Shown here: positions 1 through 8,106 of the stretch, piece by piece
Layout of the letters: each line of letters starts with the position of its first letter
Position numbering within the stretch: the stretch's first letter is position 1
Assembly (NCBI RefSeq): GCF_020181355.1
Contig: NZ_CP084004.1
Span: 1,550,001 to 1,614,000 of the forward strand
Origin: Collinsella aerofaciens
GTDB lineage: Bacteria; Actinomycetota; Coriobacteriia; Coriobacteriales; Coriobacteriaceae
Direction: 5' to 3'
Length of the DNA: 64,000 nt
Program-made: the position numbers and the translations under genes
The notes under the pieces: generated by a model
What the model was told of the DNA's origin: nothing
The model's database searches: none
What the model saw: the letters and a program-made list of their open reading frames with translations, nothing else

Positions 1-21
1 CTCAGAGATGATGGGGGTGGC

Positions 22-351
22 GTGACGATGAGGCGACGCCGACAGCCTGCCGTATATAGTCCGGGTGGATGCGGGTGCGGTTTGCTGCTGCTTCCGGTCA
101 TCGCTGTGAGCATTGGCGTAATGTTTGCGCTTGCCGGGTTGGCAGCAGCGGCACTCGTGTTGCTGATTGTGGCCATTGGCGTGATGATTTGGCTTTGCCG
201 CAATCGCGAGCAACGCCGTGCCGACGGTAAAACCACTGTCGGCTGGGTCGTCTTCCTGATTATTGCGTACCCGCTGAGTGCCAGCTACCTGGTGTTCTTT
301 GTCCTGTTGATGATCAGCGCCTTTACTGGGGAATCCGTAACGGTGGGTTGA
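22..351 (+). CDS. Small multi-pass membrane protein, unknown function
   Basis: About 109 residues. A basic, Arg-rich N terminus is followed by a Cys/Gly-rich patch (GGCGCG) and roughly three hydrophobic segments (about residues 18-40, 40-58 and 75-100), so it should sit in the cytoplasmic membrane. The start is GTG at 22 or ATG at 28. The GTG overlaps a TGA at 23-25 that could end an upstream gene cut by the window edge, which would suggest translational coupling. I do not recognise a family. The frame is open with a sensible membrane topology, so it is probably real. Confidence 0.6.
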   Translation: MTMRRRRQPAVYSPGGCGCGLLLLPVIAVSIGVMFALAGLAAAALVLLIVAIGVMIWLCRNREQRRADGKTTVGWVVFLIIAYPLSASYLVFFVLLMISAFTGESVTVG

Positions 352-456
352 CGCGCTGCCAGCAGACGGTTGCGCAAAGTGCGTTTGCTCGGCGTTTGGA
401 TAACTGCATTGGCCGTTTACTGCAGCCTTAGCTCTCAGCTAATGAATTCAAGTTCA

Positions 457-510
457 ATCCTTTCTACGATGTGCTGTATGCCGGCGCGGTAGCCGGATCG
501 TAGGAAGGAT
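457..510 (+). promoter_or_regulatory. Hairpin that buries the ribosome binding site of the next gene
   Basis: Bases 457-470 and 497-510 are complementary over 14 positions with a single G-U type wobble. A second stem (CCGGC 481-485 with GCCGG 492-496) stacks inside. The 3' arm contains the Shine-Dalgarno sequence AGGAAGG (502-508) of the gene starting at 516, so folding would hide it. Seen directly; function is inferred. Confidence 0.55.
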
Positions 511-515
511 GAATA

Positions 516-959
516 ATGGCAAAAGAGGGAAAGAAGCCGATCGGCAAGATTGTCCTAGGCGTCATCGTGGTGCTGGTTATCGTCGGTGCCGTGGGCTCTA
601 TGGGTGGCAATTCAACCGATTCGTCTGCGAGCGATTCGGCAAAACCTGCCGAGGCGACACAGCAGGCTGAGGAGCAAAAAGAACCGCAAGAACCGTATGC
701 CATTGCTGATGAGGCTGAAGACACCTCCAATCAGTTTGCCTATAAGATCACGGGCACGCTGACCAATAACACGGACAAGGAAAAGAGCTACATTCAGATT
801 GAGTATGTTCTGTATGATGCCGATGGCAACCAGGTTGGAACGGCTCTTGCAAACACCAATCATCTGAAGGCGGGCGGCTCCTGGAAGTTCGAGGCGCTGG
901 GTACAGTGTCTCCCGACCAGGTTGCTAGCTGGGAGCGTTCTGACGTAAGTGGTTTCTAG
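516..959 (+). CDS. Membrane-anchored FxLYD-type domain protein
   Basis: 147 residues. A short Lys-rich N terminus (MAKEGKKPIGK) precedes one hydrophobic anchor (about residues 11-30). Next comes an acidic, Ser/Ala/Glu-rich linker, then an extracytoplasmic domain whose core IEYVLYDADGNQVGTALA matches the FxLYD pattern of surface proteins in Gram-positive bacteria. It probably faces outward as a beta-sandwich of unknown ligand. The start ATG is 7 nt after AGGAAGG, which lies inside a predicted hairpin. It is followed 32 nt later by the HTH-kinase pair on the same strand. Confidence 0.7.
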   Translation: MAKEGKKPIGKIVLGVIVVLVIVGAVGSMGGNSTDSSASDSAKPAEATQQAEEQKEPQEPYAIADEAEDTSNQFAYKITGTLTNNTDKEKSYIQIEYVLYDADGNQVGTALANTNHLKAGGSWKFEALGTVSPDQVASWERSDVSGF

Positions 960-991
960 CATGTTGCATGCACTGGGGGAGGTGAAGCCGT

Positions 992-1414
992 ATGCCCGAT
1001 AAAAAGCTGACCGAGGAGTTGCTTAATGAGCTTCTCGACGCGCCAAACATCGATGGCTATATCAAAGAACACGACTTTGCCGCCCCATCGCTTTCGGACT
1101 ACCTGAAGCGGCTACTGCAGGAAAAGGGCTTGGAGCGCTCGCGCGTGGTTCGTATGGCCGATCTCAATGAGACCTTTGGCTATCAGATCTTTACCGGTGC
1201 GCGTCATCCGAGTCGCAATAAGGTGCTGCAGATTGCCTTTGCGATGGCACTGACGCTCAAAGAGACCAACCGTGCGCTGACGGCTGCCGGGGTAAGCGTC
1301 CTTAACTGCAAGGACCGCCGCGATGCGATTATCATCTTTTGTATCGATCGCGGGTGCAGCCTCCAAAAGGTCAACGAGGAGCTGTATCGCTTTGGCGAGG
1401 AGACGGTGAGTTAG
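992..1414 (+). CDS. Helix-turn-helix protein paired with a Ser/Thr kinase
   Basis: 140 residues. An N-terminal helical segment (residues 1-35) is followed by an XRE/Cro-like helix-turn-helix region (about 36-90), with the hallmark string YQIFTGARHPSRNKVLQIAF. The C-terminal part (RRDAIIIFCIDRGCSLQKVNEELY) resembles a common form of this protein found next to kinases in gut Firmicutes and Actinobacteria. GGGGAGG precedes the ATG. It lies about 90 nt upstream of the kinase gene on the same strand, so the two likely form one signalling unit. DNA-binding targets are unknown. Confidence 0.7.
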   Translation: MPDKKLTEELLNELLDAPNIDGYIKEHDFAAPSLSDYLKRLLQEKGLERSRVVRMADLNETFGYQIFTGARHPSRNKVLQIAFAMALTLKETNRALTAAGVSVLNCKDRRDAIIIFCIDRGCSLQKVNEELYRFGEETVS

Positions 1415-1500
1415 CGGTTGATATCTGAGCTGGCGGAGCTGCCGAACAACGACGCAAACGAACGGGGCGCGGATGCCATGGGGTGTCTGCGCCCTGCGCT

Positions 1501-2889
1501 ATGATGGAGGCTATGGATACTCAGAGCCCAACATATTCCGATGACGAGCTGACCGCAGCGCTTGCCGAGCACCTGGCGTCGCTCGATCGCGACGACAGCT
1601 ATCGCGTGGAGCGTGTACTTAAGCGCTCGTCCGTTGAAGCAACCGAGCTCGTGTACTTTGAAGGAACCGGCGGTGGTTCGCTCGGCCCCTTTGTCCGTAA
1701 ACGCATCGATGCTTCGGCTCAAATCGGCGGGGCATACGAGCGTCTGTTTGCCGCTCAGCGGGCAGGCAGGCGTTTTGAGCACCTGCCCAGAATCGTCGAT
1801 TGTCGTCGTGTGGGCGACGAGCTCAACGTGGTTATAGAATACATCGAAGGGGAGACGCTCGGGGCGCTGGTGGACCGTCTGGGAGCCACCCCCGATTATG
1901 CGCGTGAATTGTATCCTGTCCTTTGCGACGCCGTGGGCGAGCTCCATGCCGGTTTTTCAATGGCGGGGGAGACGTCGGCGCCGGTGATCCATCGTGACCT
2001 CAAGCCGTCGAATATCATCGTGACAGGTGCTAACTATACGCCTGATGACGGCCTGACATTTTCATCGCTGGTGATTATCGACTTGGGAATCGCCCGCGTA
2101 TGGCGCGATGGCGCCGATGCCGACACCGTCAAGTTCGGCACGCGACCCTATGCGCCGCCCGAGCAGTATGGGTTTGGGCAGACGAGTGTGCGCAGCGATG
2201 TCTACGCACTTGGCGCCCTGTTGTTCTTCTGCTTGACGGGAGTCGACCCTAAACCAGGGCTCGACATGCGCGAACAATGCGAGGCGCGCGGCATTCCCAC
2301 TCCACTTGCCGATGCCGTCTGCATGTCGATGGCGCTCGACCCGGCCAAGCGTTTTGCGAGTGCGGAAGCGTTGGGACGGGCGACGCGCGCGGCATGCGAT
2401 CTGAGTCGCCCCGTGCGGCCTCCTGCGCCGCCTGTCCGAACTCCGGCCTCGGAGACGGTGTTGACGCCCCAAGGGCTCCAGAACCCCGCAGGGCTTCCTA
2501 GGCCTGCCGCCTCCGCTGCATGCGGTCTGCTCTCTCGCGTTCCGGAGTCTCTGGGGCGTATTTGGAATACGCTCGTCTGCCTCTCGCTGCTTGTGTTCTT
2601 TGCCGGAAGTCACTTTGCCGTCTTTCACCCCACGGGAGCAAACCAAAGCTACCCGACGTGGCTTCTCATAATCGAGTATTTTTTCTTTGTCGATGGCCTT
2701 ATGGTGCTTATGCATTTTGCGCTGCTCGATAAGCGCCGTCTTCGTCGGCGATTCGCACTGCTCGACAGCTATCGCGGCAAGAAGCTCGCGAAACTCTGGC
2801 TCAAGGCATTGGGTGTGCTGCTCCTATGCATGATCGTCATAGTCGCGGTTGCCAATGCGACCGGCGTCGTCGATGCCTCCGCTACCTAA
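1501..2889 (+). CDS. Membrane-anchored Ser/Thr protein kinase (Hanks type)
   Basis: About 460 residues. The N-terminal kinase domain (about residues 30-290) has the catalytic loop HRDLKPSN and the metal-binding triad as DLG instead of DFG. It also has an activation-segment end GTRPYAPPEQYG and SDVYALGALLF. A Pro-rich linker follows, then three hydrophobic segments in the last 120 residues, so the kinase faces the cytoplasm and its C terminus is in the membrane; no PASTA repeats are present. The start is uncertain: GTG 1483, ATG 1501, 1504 and 1513 are in frame, and GGAGG lies only 2 nt before 1513. The HTH protein upstream is a likely partner or substrate. Confidence 0.85.
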   Translation: MMEAMDTQSPTYSDDELTAALAEHLASLDRDDSYRVERVLKRSSVEATELVYFEGTGGGSLGPFVRKRIDASAQIGGAYERLFAAQRAGRRFEHLPRIVDCRRVGDELNVVIEYIEGETLGALVDRLGATPDYARELYPVLCDAVGELHAGFSMAGETSAPVIHRDLKPSNIIVTGANYTPDDGLTFSSLVIIDLGIARVWRDGADADTVKFGTRPYAPPEQYGFGQTSVRSDVYALGALLFFCLTGVDPKPGLDMREQCEARGIPTPLADAVCMSMALDPAKRFASAEALGRATRAACDLSRPVRPPAPPVRTPASETVLTPQGLQNPAGLPRPAASAACGLLSRVPESLGRIWNTLVCLSLLVFFAGSHFAVFHPTGANQSYPTWLLIIEYFFFVDGLMVLMHFALLDKRRLRRRFALLDSYRGKKLAKLWLKALGVLLLCMIVIVAVANATGVVDASAT

Positions 2890-2893
2890 AAGA

Positions 2894-2916
2894 AAAGGGC
2901 CCCATTGGGGCCCTTT
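2894..2916. terminator. Bidirectional terminator between kinase and hydrolase genes
   Basis: A perfect 10-bp stem AAAGGGCCCC / GGGGCCCTTT with an ATT loop sits between the two convergent stop codons. A-rich and T-rich edges on each side suit termination from both directions. Confidence 0.85.
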
Positions 2917-2926
2917 GCAGTTGCAC

Positions 2927-4060
2927 TTAGATGCGGTTCATCTGAGCGGCGACTTTGTTGTACCAGTCCTGCCACGTGGGCGGGCAGTACTTTTTGGCCG
3001 CAGCCGGGGTAAGGGTGGAGCCGTAGTTGGCGCCCAGATAGGCAACGTGAGCGGAGATGCCCTCGCTCCAGCTGCCAAAGCTGCGCCAACCGCCGCCACG
3101 TGCACTCCAGCCCCAGGCGTTATAAGAATTGGCGCAATAAGCACCCTTGGTGCTCTCGATGCAGGCGATGGCGGGGGACCAACGGGGGTCGACACCGGTA
3201 TTCCAAGCGGCGACGGCAAAGTTGTAGCCCTGGCCTGCCATGGGGGAGCCGGCGAGATAATTGTCGATGCGGCCTGTCCACTCATTAATGAACGAATCGT
3301 AATCGGAGCTACCGGTATTGGAGTTGTTCACCGTGGTGTCGATGGTGGTGTTGGTGTTGGTGGCCTGGCTGCTGGAATTGCTGCCGCTTACGCCCTCGCC
3401 CGAGAGCTTCTCGGCGGCAGCGGCCTTATCGGCCTCAAGCTTGGCAAGCTCGGCGGCATTTTCCTGCTCGGCTTTTGCCTGTGCCTCGCTGCGGAGCTGC
3501 TGGGCCTGCGCCAGCGCATCCTCGGCGTTTTTCTGCTCTGCCTCAAGCTGTGACTTGGCCTGCTGGAGCTCGGCCTTGTTCTGCTCAAGTTCGGTTTGCA
3601 TGTTATTGAGCTCTTCGATCTCGTCGACGCTCGAGCTCGTGATCTGGTTGGTGTATTTGCAGGTCGTGATGAACTCACCCAGGCTCTGCGCGTTGACCAG
3701 GAAGCTCCCGATGGGATTGGTGCCCTTCTGATACTTGTACAGATCGCGCATGGCAGAGCTTGCCTTGGCCTGCTGCTCGGGAAGCTTAGCCTCGATTTCC
3801 TCGATGCTCGCCTCATTGGAGTCAATCTGCTTTTGCAGGTCATCGAGTTTGGTGCGGGCGTCGTTGTAGGCGCTCGTGGCGGCTTCGATCTTCTGCTGGG
3901 CTGCGGAAAGCTGGTCCTGCGTTGCCTGCGAGGCGGCATACGCCGCAACGGGGGAGAGCATCGGCGTGGCCGTCAGCGCAACGGCGAGCGCGGCGCTCGT
4001 GATGATACGAGCCGGCTTCGACGCAATGAGCGCTGCGGTGCGATGATTCGAATGCTGCAT
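2927..4060 (-). CDS. Secreted coiled-coil cell-wall hydrolase-like protein (PcsB-style N terminus)
   Basis: 377 residues. A Sec signal peptide ends near AAYAA. A long coiled coil (about residues 45-215, rich in Gln, Glu, Ala and Lys) resembles the PcsB/CwlO regulatory coil. A Ser/Thr/Asn linker follows, then a C-terminal domain (about 255-377) with FAVAAWNTGVDPRWSPAIACIESTKG and NAWGWSARGGGWRSFGSW. That domain looks like a lysozyme or glucosaminidase-type fold with a candidate catalytic Glu in the CIES string. ATG at 4060 is chosen because AGAGGG precedes it; an upstream TTG at 4075 lacks one. It likely cuts peptidoglycan during growth or division. Confidence 0.75.
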   Translation of the reverse strand: MQHSNHRTAALIASKPARIITSAALAVALTATPMLSPVAAYAASQATQDQLSAAQQKIEAATSAYNDARTKLDDLQKQIDSNEASIEEIEAKLPEQQAKASSAMRDLYKYQKGTNPIGSFLVNAQSLGEFITTCKYTNQITSSSVDEIEELNNMQTELEQNKAELQQAKSQLEAEQKNAEDALAQAQQLRSEAQAKAEQENAAELAKLEADKAAAAEKLSGEGVSGSNSSSQATNTNTTIDTTVNNSNTGSSDYDSFINEWTGRIDNYLAGSPMAGQGYNFAVAAWNTGVDPRWSPAIACIESTKGAYCANSYNAWGWSARGGGWRSFGSWSEGISAHVAYLGANYGSTLTPAAAKKYCPPTWQDWYNKVAAQMNRI

Positions 4061-4120
4061 CCAGTCCCTCTGCAATCAATCGTAGGTTATGGTTCGAACG
4101 GTATTCTACTACTGCTTTCG

Positions 4121-4169
4121 ACCTCAACTTGAACCTTAAAGGTTCCAAAGGGTCAAGTTGAACTTGAGG
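4121..4169 (-). promoter_or_regulatory. MerR/FtsR-like operator upstream of the hydrolase gene
   Basis: Bases 4153-4167 form a perfect 15-base dyad, TCAAGTTGAACTTGA, and 4132-4144 form the near dyad AACCTTAAAGGTT. On the gene's strand the first dyad reads CCTCAAGTTCAACTTGA, one base different from the sequence at 44621-44637 upstream of mraZ. It lies about 60-110 nt before the hydrolase start codon. Regulator identity is inferred. Confidence 0.5.
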
Positions 4170-4294
4170 CTTTGGCTTTGACCTGCAGTTATGATGAATT
4201 GTTGAGAAACCATAGAGTTCAACTTTAACGTTACGGGGGCCTGTTTAAGAGGGGTTTGGGGCTGTAAAAGCTATCTCAACGTGGGGTTTTACAA

Positions 4295-4927
4295 CTACAG
4301 CGTGCCCTCCTGGCGAGCCTGCTCAATCTCTTCGAGCGCCTCGGCGGGGGTGAACGAACAGGTGCCGTCGCCGAGTTTGACTACCTGGATATCGTCGCCG
4401 ATATGGACCTCTCCGCCCTTTAGTACCACGCCGAAAACGCCCTCGTGGGGAAAGATGCAGTCGCCGGCTAGATAGTAGATGGCACAGCGTGTGTGGCAGA
4501 CCTTGCCGATTTGGCTGATTTCGACAAGCACCTCGCTGCCAAGCTTGAGCTGCGTGCCCAAGGGGAGCGAGAGCAGGTTGATGCCCCGGGTTGTGAAGTT
4601 CTCTCCAAAGTCACCCTCGTGTACGTCGAGCCCGCGTGCCTGCGCCGTCTGGATGGACTCCGCGGCTAAAAAAGAGACCTGGCGGTGCCAATGTCCGGCG
4701 TGCGCATCGGTAGCGAGGCCAAATTGCTCGATGACGGTGTCGCGTCCATCGGCGACGGGCGACTTGCGAGTGCCTTTGTGCTCCGACGTGTTGATTGAGA
4801 CGATACGAGCAGGCCCGTTGTAAGCATCGTTTGCGGTGCGTAGGGGAGCTGCCGTCCGGGCACGATCCGCAAGTTCGCGCTTGGCGGCGTCAATGATGGG
4901 GTTGTTGATCGGATGAGCCTGGGGCAC
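4295..4927 (-). CDS. MOSC domain protein
   Basis: 210 residues. MOSC domains occur in molybdenum cofactor sulfurases and related sulfur-carrier proteins. Family features are HAGHWHRQVSFLAAESI, GDFGENFTT and the C-terminal block CHTRCAIYYLAGDCIFPHEGVF, where the Cys residues could carry sulfur or bind metal. The N terminus (about 45 residues) is less conserved. No molybdenum cofactor genes lie nearby, so the substrate is unknown. It stands alone on the minus strand between the hydrolase promoter and a divergent plus-strand gene. Confidence 0.8.
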   Translation of the reverse strand: MPQAHPINNPIIDAAKRELADRARTAAPLRTANDAYNGPARIVSINTSEHKGTRKSPVADGRDTVIEQFGLATDAHAGHWHRQVSFLAAESIQTAQARGLDVHEGDFGENFTTRGINLLSLPLGTQLKLGSEVLVEISQIGKVCHTRCAIYYLAGDCIFPHEGVFGVVLKGGEVHIGDDIQVVKLGDGTCSFTPAEALEEIEQARQEGTL

Positions 4928-5061
4928 GGTGCACCTTTCGACGGGGCGGGCAACATGTTGAATCCTACAACAATGGTAGGTTCATTGCCCATTGTCATAC
5001 AACGGTGAGCGCCGCCTTCGTGCTGGACGATTGCGTCGATTGCCATAGATACGGTGGAGCT

Positions 5062-5091
5062 TTGGGCGCCGGCGGCTTGGCACGCTAGAAT
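5062..5091 (+). promoter_or_regulatory. Likely sigma-A promoter of the ATP-grasp gene
   Basis: TTGGGC (5062-5067) and TAGAAT (5086-5091) are separated by 18 bp and lie 57 nt before the ATG at 5148. This is a pattern match only. Confidence 0.45.
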
Positions 5092-5147
5092 AAATCAGTT
5101 GCGCAAAGACCGCCCGTTGTGTGGGCAGTTCATGATAGGAAGTTTCC

Positions 5148-6404
5148 ATGGCATTGCAGTTTACAGAGCGCGAGTTCATCCCCGTGCTGCTCGGTGGCGA
5201 CATCAACGCCTATTCGGTGGCGCGCGCCTTCTACGAAGAGTATCAGGTCAAGAGTCTGGTCTTTGGCAAGTATCAGACGGGTCCTGCGTATCGAAGCCAG
5301 ATTATCGACTACACGCCCAATGTCGACATCGATACCATGCCCGTGATGCTCGAGACCGTCAACGGCATTGCCCAGGCGCATGCCGATAAGACGATCGTCC
5401 TGATGGGCTGCGGCGATAACTATGTTGCCCTGGTGGCCCAGGCAAAGGATGCCGATGAGCTGGCGGATAACATCGTTGCGCCCTATGCACCCTACAGCAT
5501 GCTCGAGCAGTGCCAGAAGAAGGAGATCTTCTACGAGCTGTGCGAGAAGCATGGCGTGCCGTATCCGCACACCTTTACCTTTACTGCGCAGATGCTCAAT
5601 GCGCAAGGCGAGGCGCCGGCCGAAGTGCTCGACCAGATCGACTTCCCGTTCCCGATGATCCTGAAGCCGTCCGACGGCATCATGTGGTGGCAGCATGAGT
5701 TCGAGGGCCAGAAGAAGGCTTATGAGATTGCCGATCGCGCCGAGCTGGAGCAGGTTATCCGTGACTCCTATGCCAGCGGCTACACCGACGACCTGATCTT
5801 GCAGGACCGCGTGCCCGGCAACGACGAGTACATGCGCGTGCTCACCAGCTATTCCGACCGCAACGGTAAGGTCCGCATGATGTGCCTGGGCCATGTGCTG
5901 CTCGAGGAGCATCAGCCCCACGGTGTCGGCAACCATGCCTGTATCATTACCGAGCCCAACGACGAGCTCATGGGCGGCGTGCGCAAGTTGCTCGAGGACC
6001 TTCACTTTGTGGGCTATTCCAACTTTGACGTTAAGTACGACGAGCGCGACGGCTCGTTTAAGTTCTTCGATTTCAACACGCGCCAGGGCCGCAGCAACTA
6101 CTACGTTACCAACAGCGGCTTTAACGTTGCCAAGTATGTGGTGGACGAGTATGTGTTCAACCGTCCGTTTGAGCCGGAGTTTGTGACGGCTCAGGACGAG
6201 GCCCTGTGGATGGTCGTCCCCATGGGCGTCGTCGACAAGTACGTCAAGGATCCCGAGCTGCGCGCTAAGGTGCATCGCCTGGACAAGGAAGGCAAGGGCG
6301 CCGACCCTTCGTTTATGAAGGGCGACTTTGTCTTTAACCGCTGGCTGCGCATGTGGCACACCAAGCTGCGCCACTTTAAGCTGTTCAAGACGTATTACAA
6401 GTAG
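5148..6404 (+). CDS. ATP-grasp ligase, candidate D-aspartate/D-glutamate ligase
   Basis: 418 residues. The ATP-grasp fold shows in PFPMILKPSDGIMWW (ATP-binding lysine), LILQDRVPGNDEYMRV and the metal-binding end SFKFFDFNTRQGRSNYY. Length and layout resemble carboxylate-amine ligases such as the D-aspartate ligase that adds the cross-bridge residue to peptidoglycan precursors in Enterococcus faecium. An Asp/Glu racemase gene follows on the same strand, as in known D-Asp cross-bridge systems. The substrate is an inference from context; other ATP-grasp ligations remain possible. AGGAA precedes the ATG. Confidence 0.7.
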   Translation: MALQFTEREFIPVLLGGDINAYSVARAFYEEYQVKSLVFGKYQTGPAYRSQIIDYTPNVDIDTMPVMLETVNGIAQAHADKTIVLMGCGDNYVALVAQAKDADELADNIVAPYAPYSMLEQCQKKEIFYELCEKHGVPYPHTFTFTAQMLNAQGEAPAEVLDQIDFPFPMILKPSDGIMWWQHEFEGQKKAYEIADRAELEQVIRDSYASGYTDDLILQDRVPGNDEYMRVLTSYSDRNGKVRMMCLGHVLLEEHQPHGVGNHACIITEPNDELMGGVRKLLEDLHFVGYSNFDVKYDERDGSFKFFDFNTRQGRSNYYVTNSGFNVAKYVVDEYVFNRPFEPEFVTAQDEALWMVVPMGVVDKYVKDPELRAKVHRLDKEGKGADPSFMKGDFVFNRWLRMWHTKLRHFKLFKTYYK

Positions 6405-6488
6405 ATGAGCGCGGCGCCCGTCCGGTTTGCATCGGGCGGGCGCGGGTATGATACGCGCAATTGCGCAAGCGTCACCAAGGAGGCGGCG

Positions 6489-7235
6489 ATGGAAAAGCTG
6501 GGAGTTATCGGCGGCATGGGCGCCGAGGCCACGTCGTATTACTACGACCAGGTGGTGCGTCATACGGCTGCTGCCTGCGATCAGGAACATATCGACATGG
6601 TGGTGCTCTCCAAGTCGACCATGCCCGACCGCACGTTGGCCATTAAGACCGGCGAGCATGCCAAGCTGCTGGCGACCATGAAAGAGTGCGCCCAGGCACT
6701 CGAGTCGCTGGGCTGTGCGCACATTGCCATTCCCTGCAACACGTCGCACTACTTCTACGACCAGATCCAGTCGTTTACGAAGGTGCCGATTATCCACATG
6801 CCGCGTGAGTCGGTGCGCTATGCTCTGGCCGGTGCGGTGATGGGGGAGTGCGAGTTCGACCCCAACCTGAGTATGCCGGCCGAGCCGGTGCACAAGATTG
6901 GCATCATGGGCACCGACGGAACCGTGGGCGCGGGTGTCTACGGCCGCGAATGTAAGGCTGCGGGTGTTGAGGTTGTCTATCCCAGCGAGAAACGTCAGAA
7001 CGATGTGATGTCGCTTATCTACGATGATGTGAAGGCCGGACGTGAGCCCGATATGGATAAGTTCGACCGCGTGATGTGGGAGTTCGCCCGTAGCGGCTGC
7101 GACCGCGTCATTCTGGCCTGCACCGAGCTCTCGGTGTTGCAAAAGTACCGAGAGATGCCCGAGATCACCCTCGACGCCATGGATGTCCTGGTGCGCGAAT
7201 CCATCATCCGTAGCGGCGCTCCCTACCGCCTCTAG
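6489..7235 (+). CDS. Aspartate/glutamate racemase family protein
   Basis: 248 residues. The start MEKLGVIGGMG is preceded by AAGGAGG. Two catalytic cysteines sit in family contexts: AIPCNTSHYF (about residue 82) and ILACTELSV (about residue 205). This two-cysteine, cofactor-independent mechanism interconverts L- and D-Asp or Glu. It follows the ATP-grasp ligase by 84 nt, which suggests supply of a D-dicarboxylic amino acid for the peptidoglycan cross-bridge. Asp versus Glu specificity cannot be read by eye. Confidence 0.85.
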   Translation: MEKLGVIGGMGAEATSYYYDQVVRHTAAACDQEHIDMVVLSKSTMPDRTLAIKTGEHAKLLATMKECAQALESLGCAHIAIPCNTSHYFYDQIQSFTKVPIIHMPRESVRYALAGAVMGECEFDPNLSMPAEPVHKIGIMGTDGTVGAGVYGRECKAAGVEVVYPSEKRQNDVMSLIYDDVKAGREPDMDKFDRVMWEFARSGCDRVILACTELSVLQKYREMPEITLDAMDVLVRESIIRSGAPYRL

Positions 7236-7298
7236 CTTCCGACCTGTCAAAAAGGGACAGGTTAATTTTGGTAGGTTTTATCTGGTGAAACAGTAAGG

Positions 7299-7324
7299 CC
7301 TCGGCTCGTTTGGTGCGAGCCGAG
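7299..7324. terminator. Terminator between racemase and ecfT
   Basis: A 10-bp perfect stem CCTCGGCTCG / CGAGCCGAGG with a short loop, followed by ACTTTT, lies between convergent genes. A smaller dyad ACCTGTC / GACAGGT (7242-7262) lies just upstream. Confidence 0.75.
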
Positions 7325-7359
7325 GACTTTTGCGTTGGGCGGTTGCTGTCGGTGGTGAA

Positions 7360-8106
7360 CTAGAACAGGAAGCCGATGGCGATGAGGGCGATGCTGACGA
7401 TGAGCACGGCGATGTCTAGGCCCTTGATGGGGTAGCGCTTGTACGAGCTGGCGCGCGTACGCAGATAGAAGCCGCGCTGTTCTGCCGCCAAGGCTGTGGC
7501 ATCGGTCTTGCCCACGCTCGAGATGAGCAGTGGCACACACAGTGGCAGCATGAGCTTAAGCTTCTTGATGGGGTTCTTGGTGTCGTACTCGACGCCGCGT
7601 GCGGTCTGCGCCTCCATGATGGCGTTCATCTCCTGACCAAACACCGGCACAAAGCGCAGCGCCGTGGTAAAGGTGAAGGCATAGCGATACGGCACGTGCA
7701 GCACCTCGACGCAGGCGTTGGCAAGGTCGTTGAGCTTGGTCACCATGAGCATGAGGATGAGTGGTAACGCCACACCCAGCAGGCGCAGACAGGCCTTCGA
7801 TCCTGTGATGAGACCCGTATCGGTGATAAAGCCCCACACCACGTTGCCATCGCGCATAAAGGCCAGCTGGAGCACCAGCATGATAAGCGCGAGCGGAATC
7901 AGCAACTTGAGCAGCGAGAACAGACGGTCGACGACGCCGGCATAGGCACCCAGCGCAAGGGTGAGTGCCAAAAAGCCCAGCAGCGCCACGTAGGTGTCGG
8001 ACAAGAAGATGCCGACGATGATGGCGGCGGCGAGGCCCAGTTTGACGACGGGATTCAGGCGATGCAGCAGCGTATCGCCCGGCATGTAGTCGATGACGTT
8101 AACCAC
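7360..8106 (-). CDS. ecfT: ECF transporter transmembrane component EcfT
   Basis: About 248 residues. Several hydrophobic helices flank the cytoplasmic coupling region; TARGVEY and AAEQRGFYLR match the two Ala-Arg-Gly type coupling motifs of the CbiQ/EcfT family that contact the ATPases. It couples ATP hydrolysis to toppling of the substrate-binding S component. GTG at 8106 is preferred because AAGGAG lies 10 nt upstream and the start overlaps the ATPase stop by 8 nt; an earlier in-frame ATG at 8139 would overlap by 41 nt. It is last in the trpP-ecfAA-ecfT operon. Confidence 0.88.
   Translation of the reverse strand: MVNVIDYMPGDTLLHRLNPVVKLGLAAAIIVGIFLSDTYVALLGFLALTLALGAYAGVVDRLFSLLKLLIPLALIMLVLQLAFMRDGNVVWGFITDTGLITGSKACLRLLGVALPLILMLMVTKLNDLANACVEVLHVPYRYAFTFTTALRFVPVFGQEMNAIMEAQTARGVEYDTKNPIKKLKLMLPLCVPLLISSVGKTDATALAAEQRGFYLRTRASSYKRYPIKGLDIAVLIVSIALIAIGFLF

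Noticed and set aside
4121-4169. HspR-binding HAIR element
   Set aside because: HAIR is CTTGAG followed by CTCAAG in that order. The half sites here are arranged the other way round, and no chaperone gene is nearby.
5130-7250. A 706-codon minus-strand frame opposite the ATP-grasp and racemase genes
   Set aside because: The plus-strand genes have clear motifs and ribosome binding sites. The antisense translation has the repetitive His/Leu/Val composition of a shadow frame.
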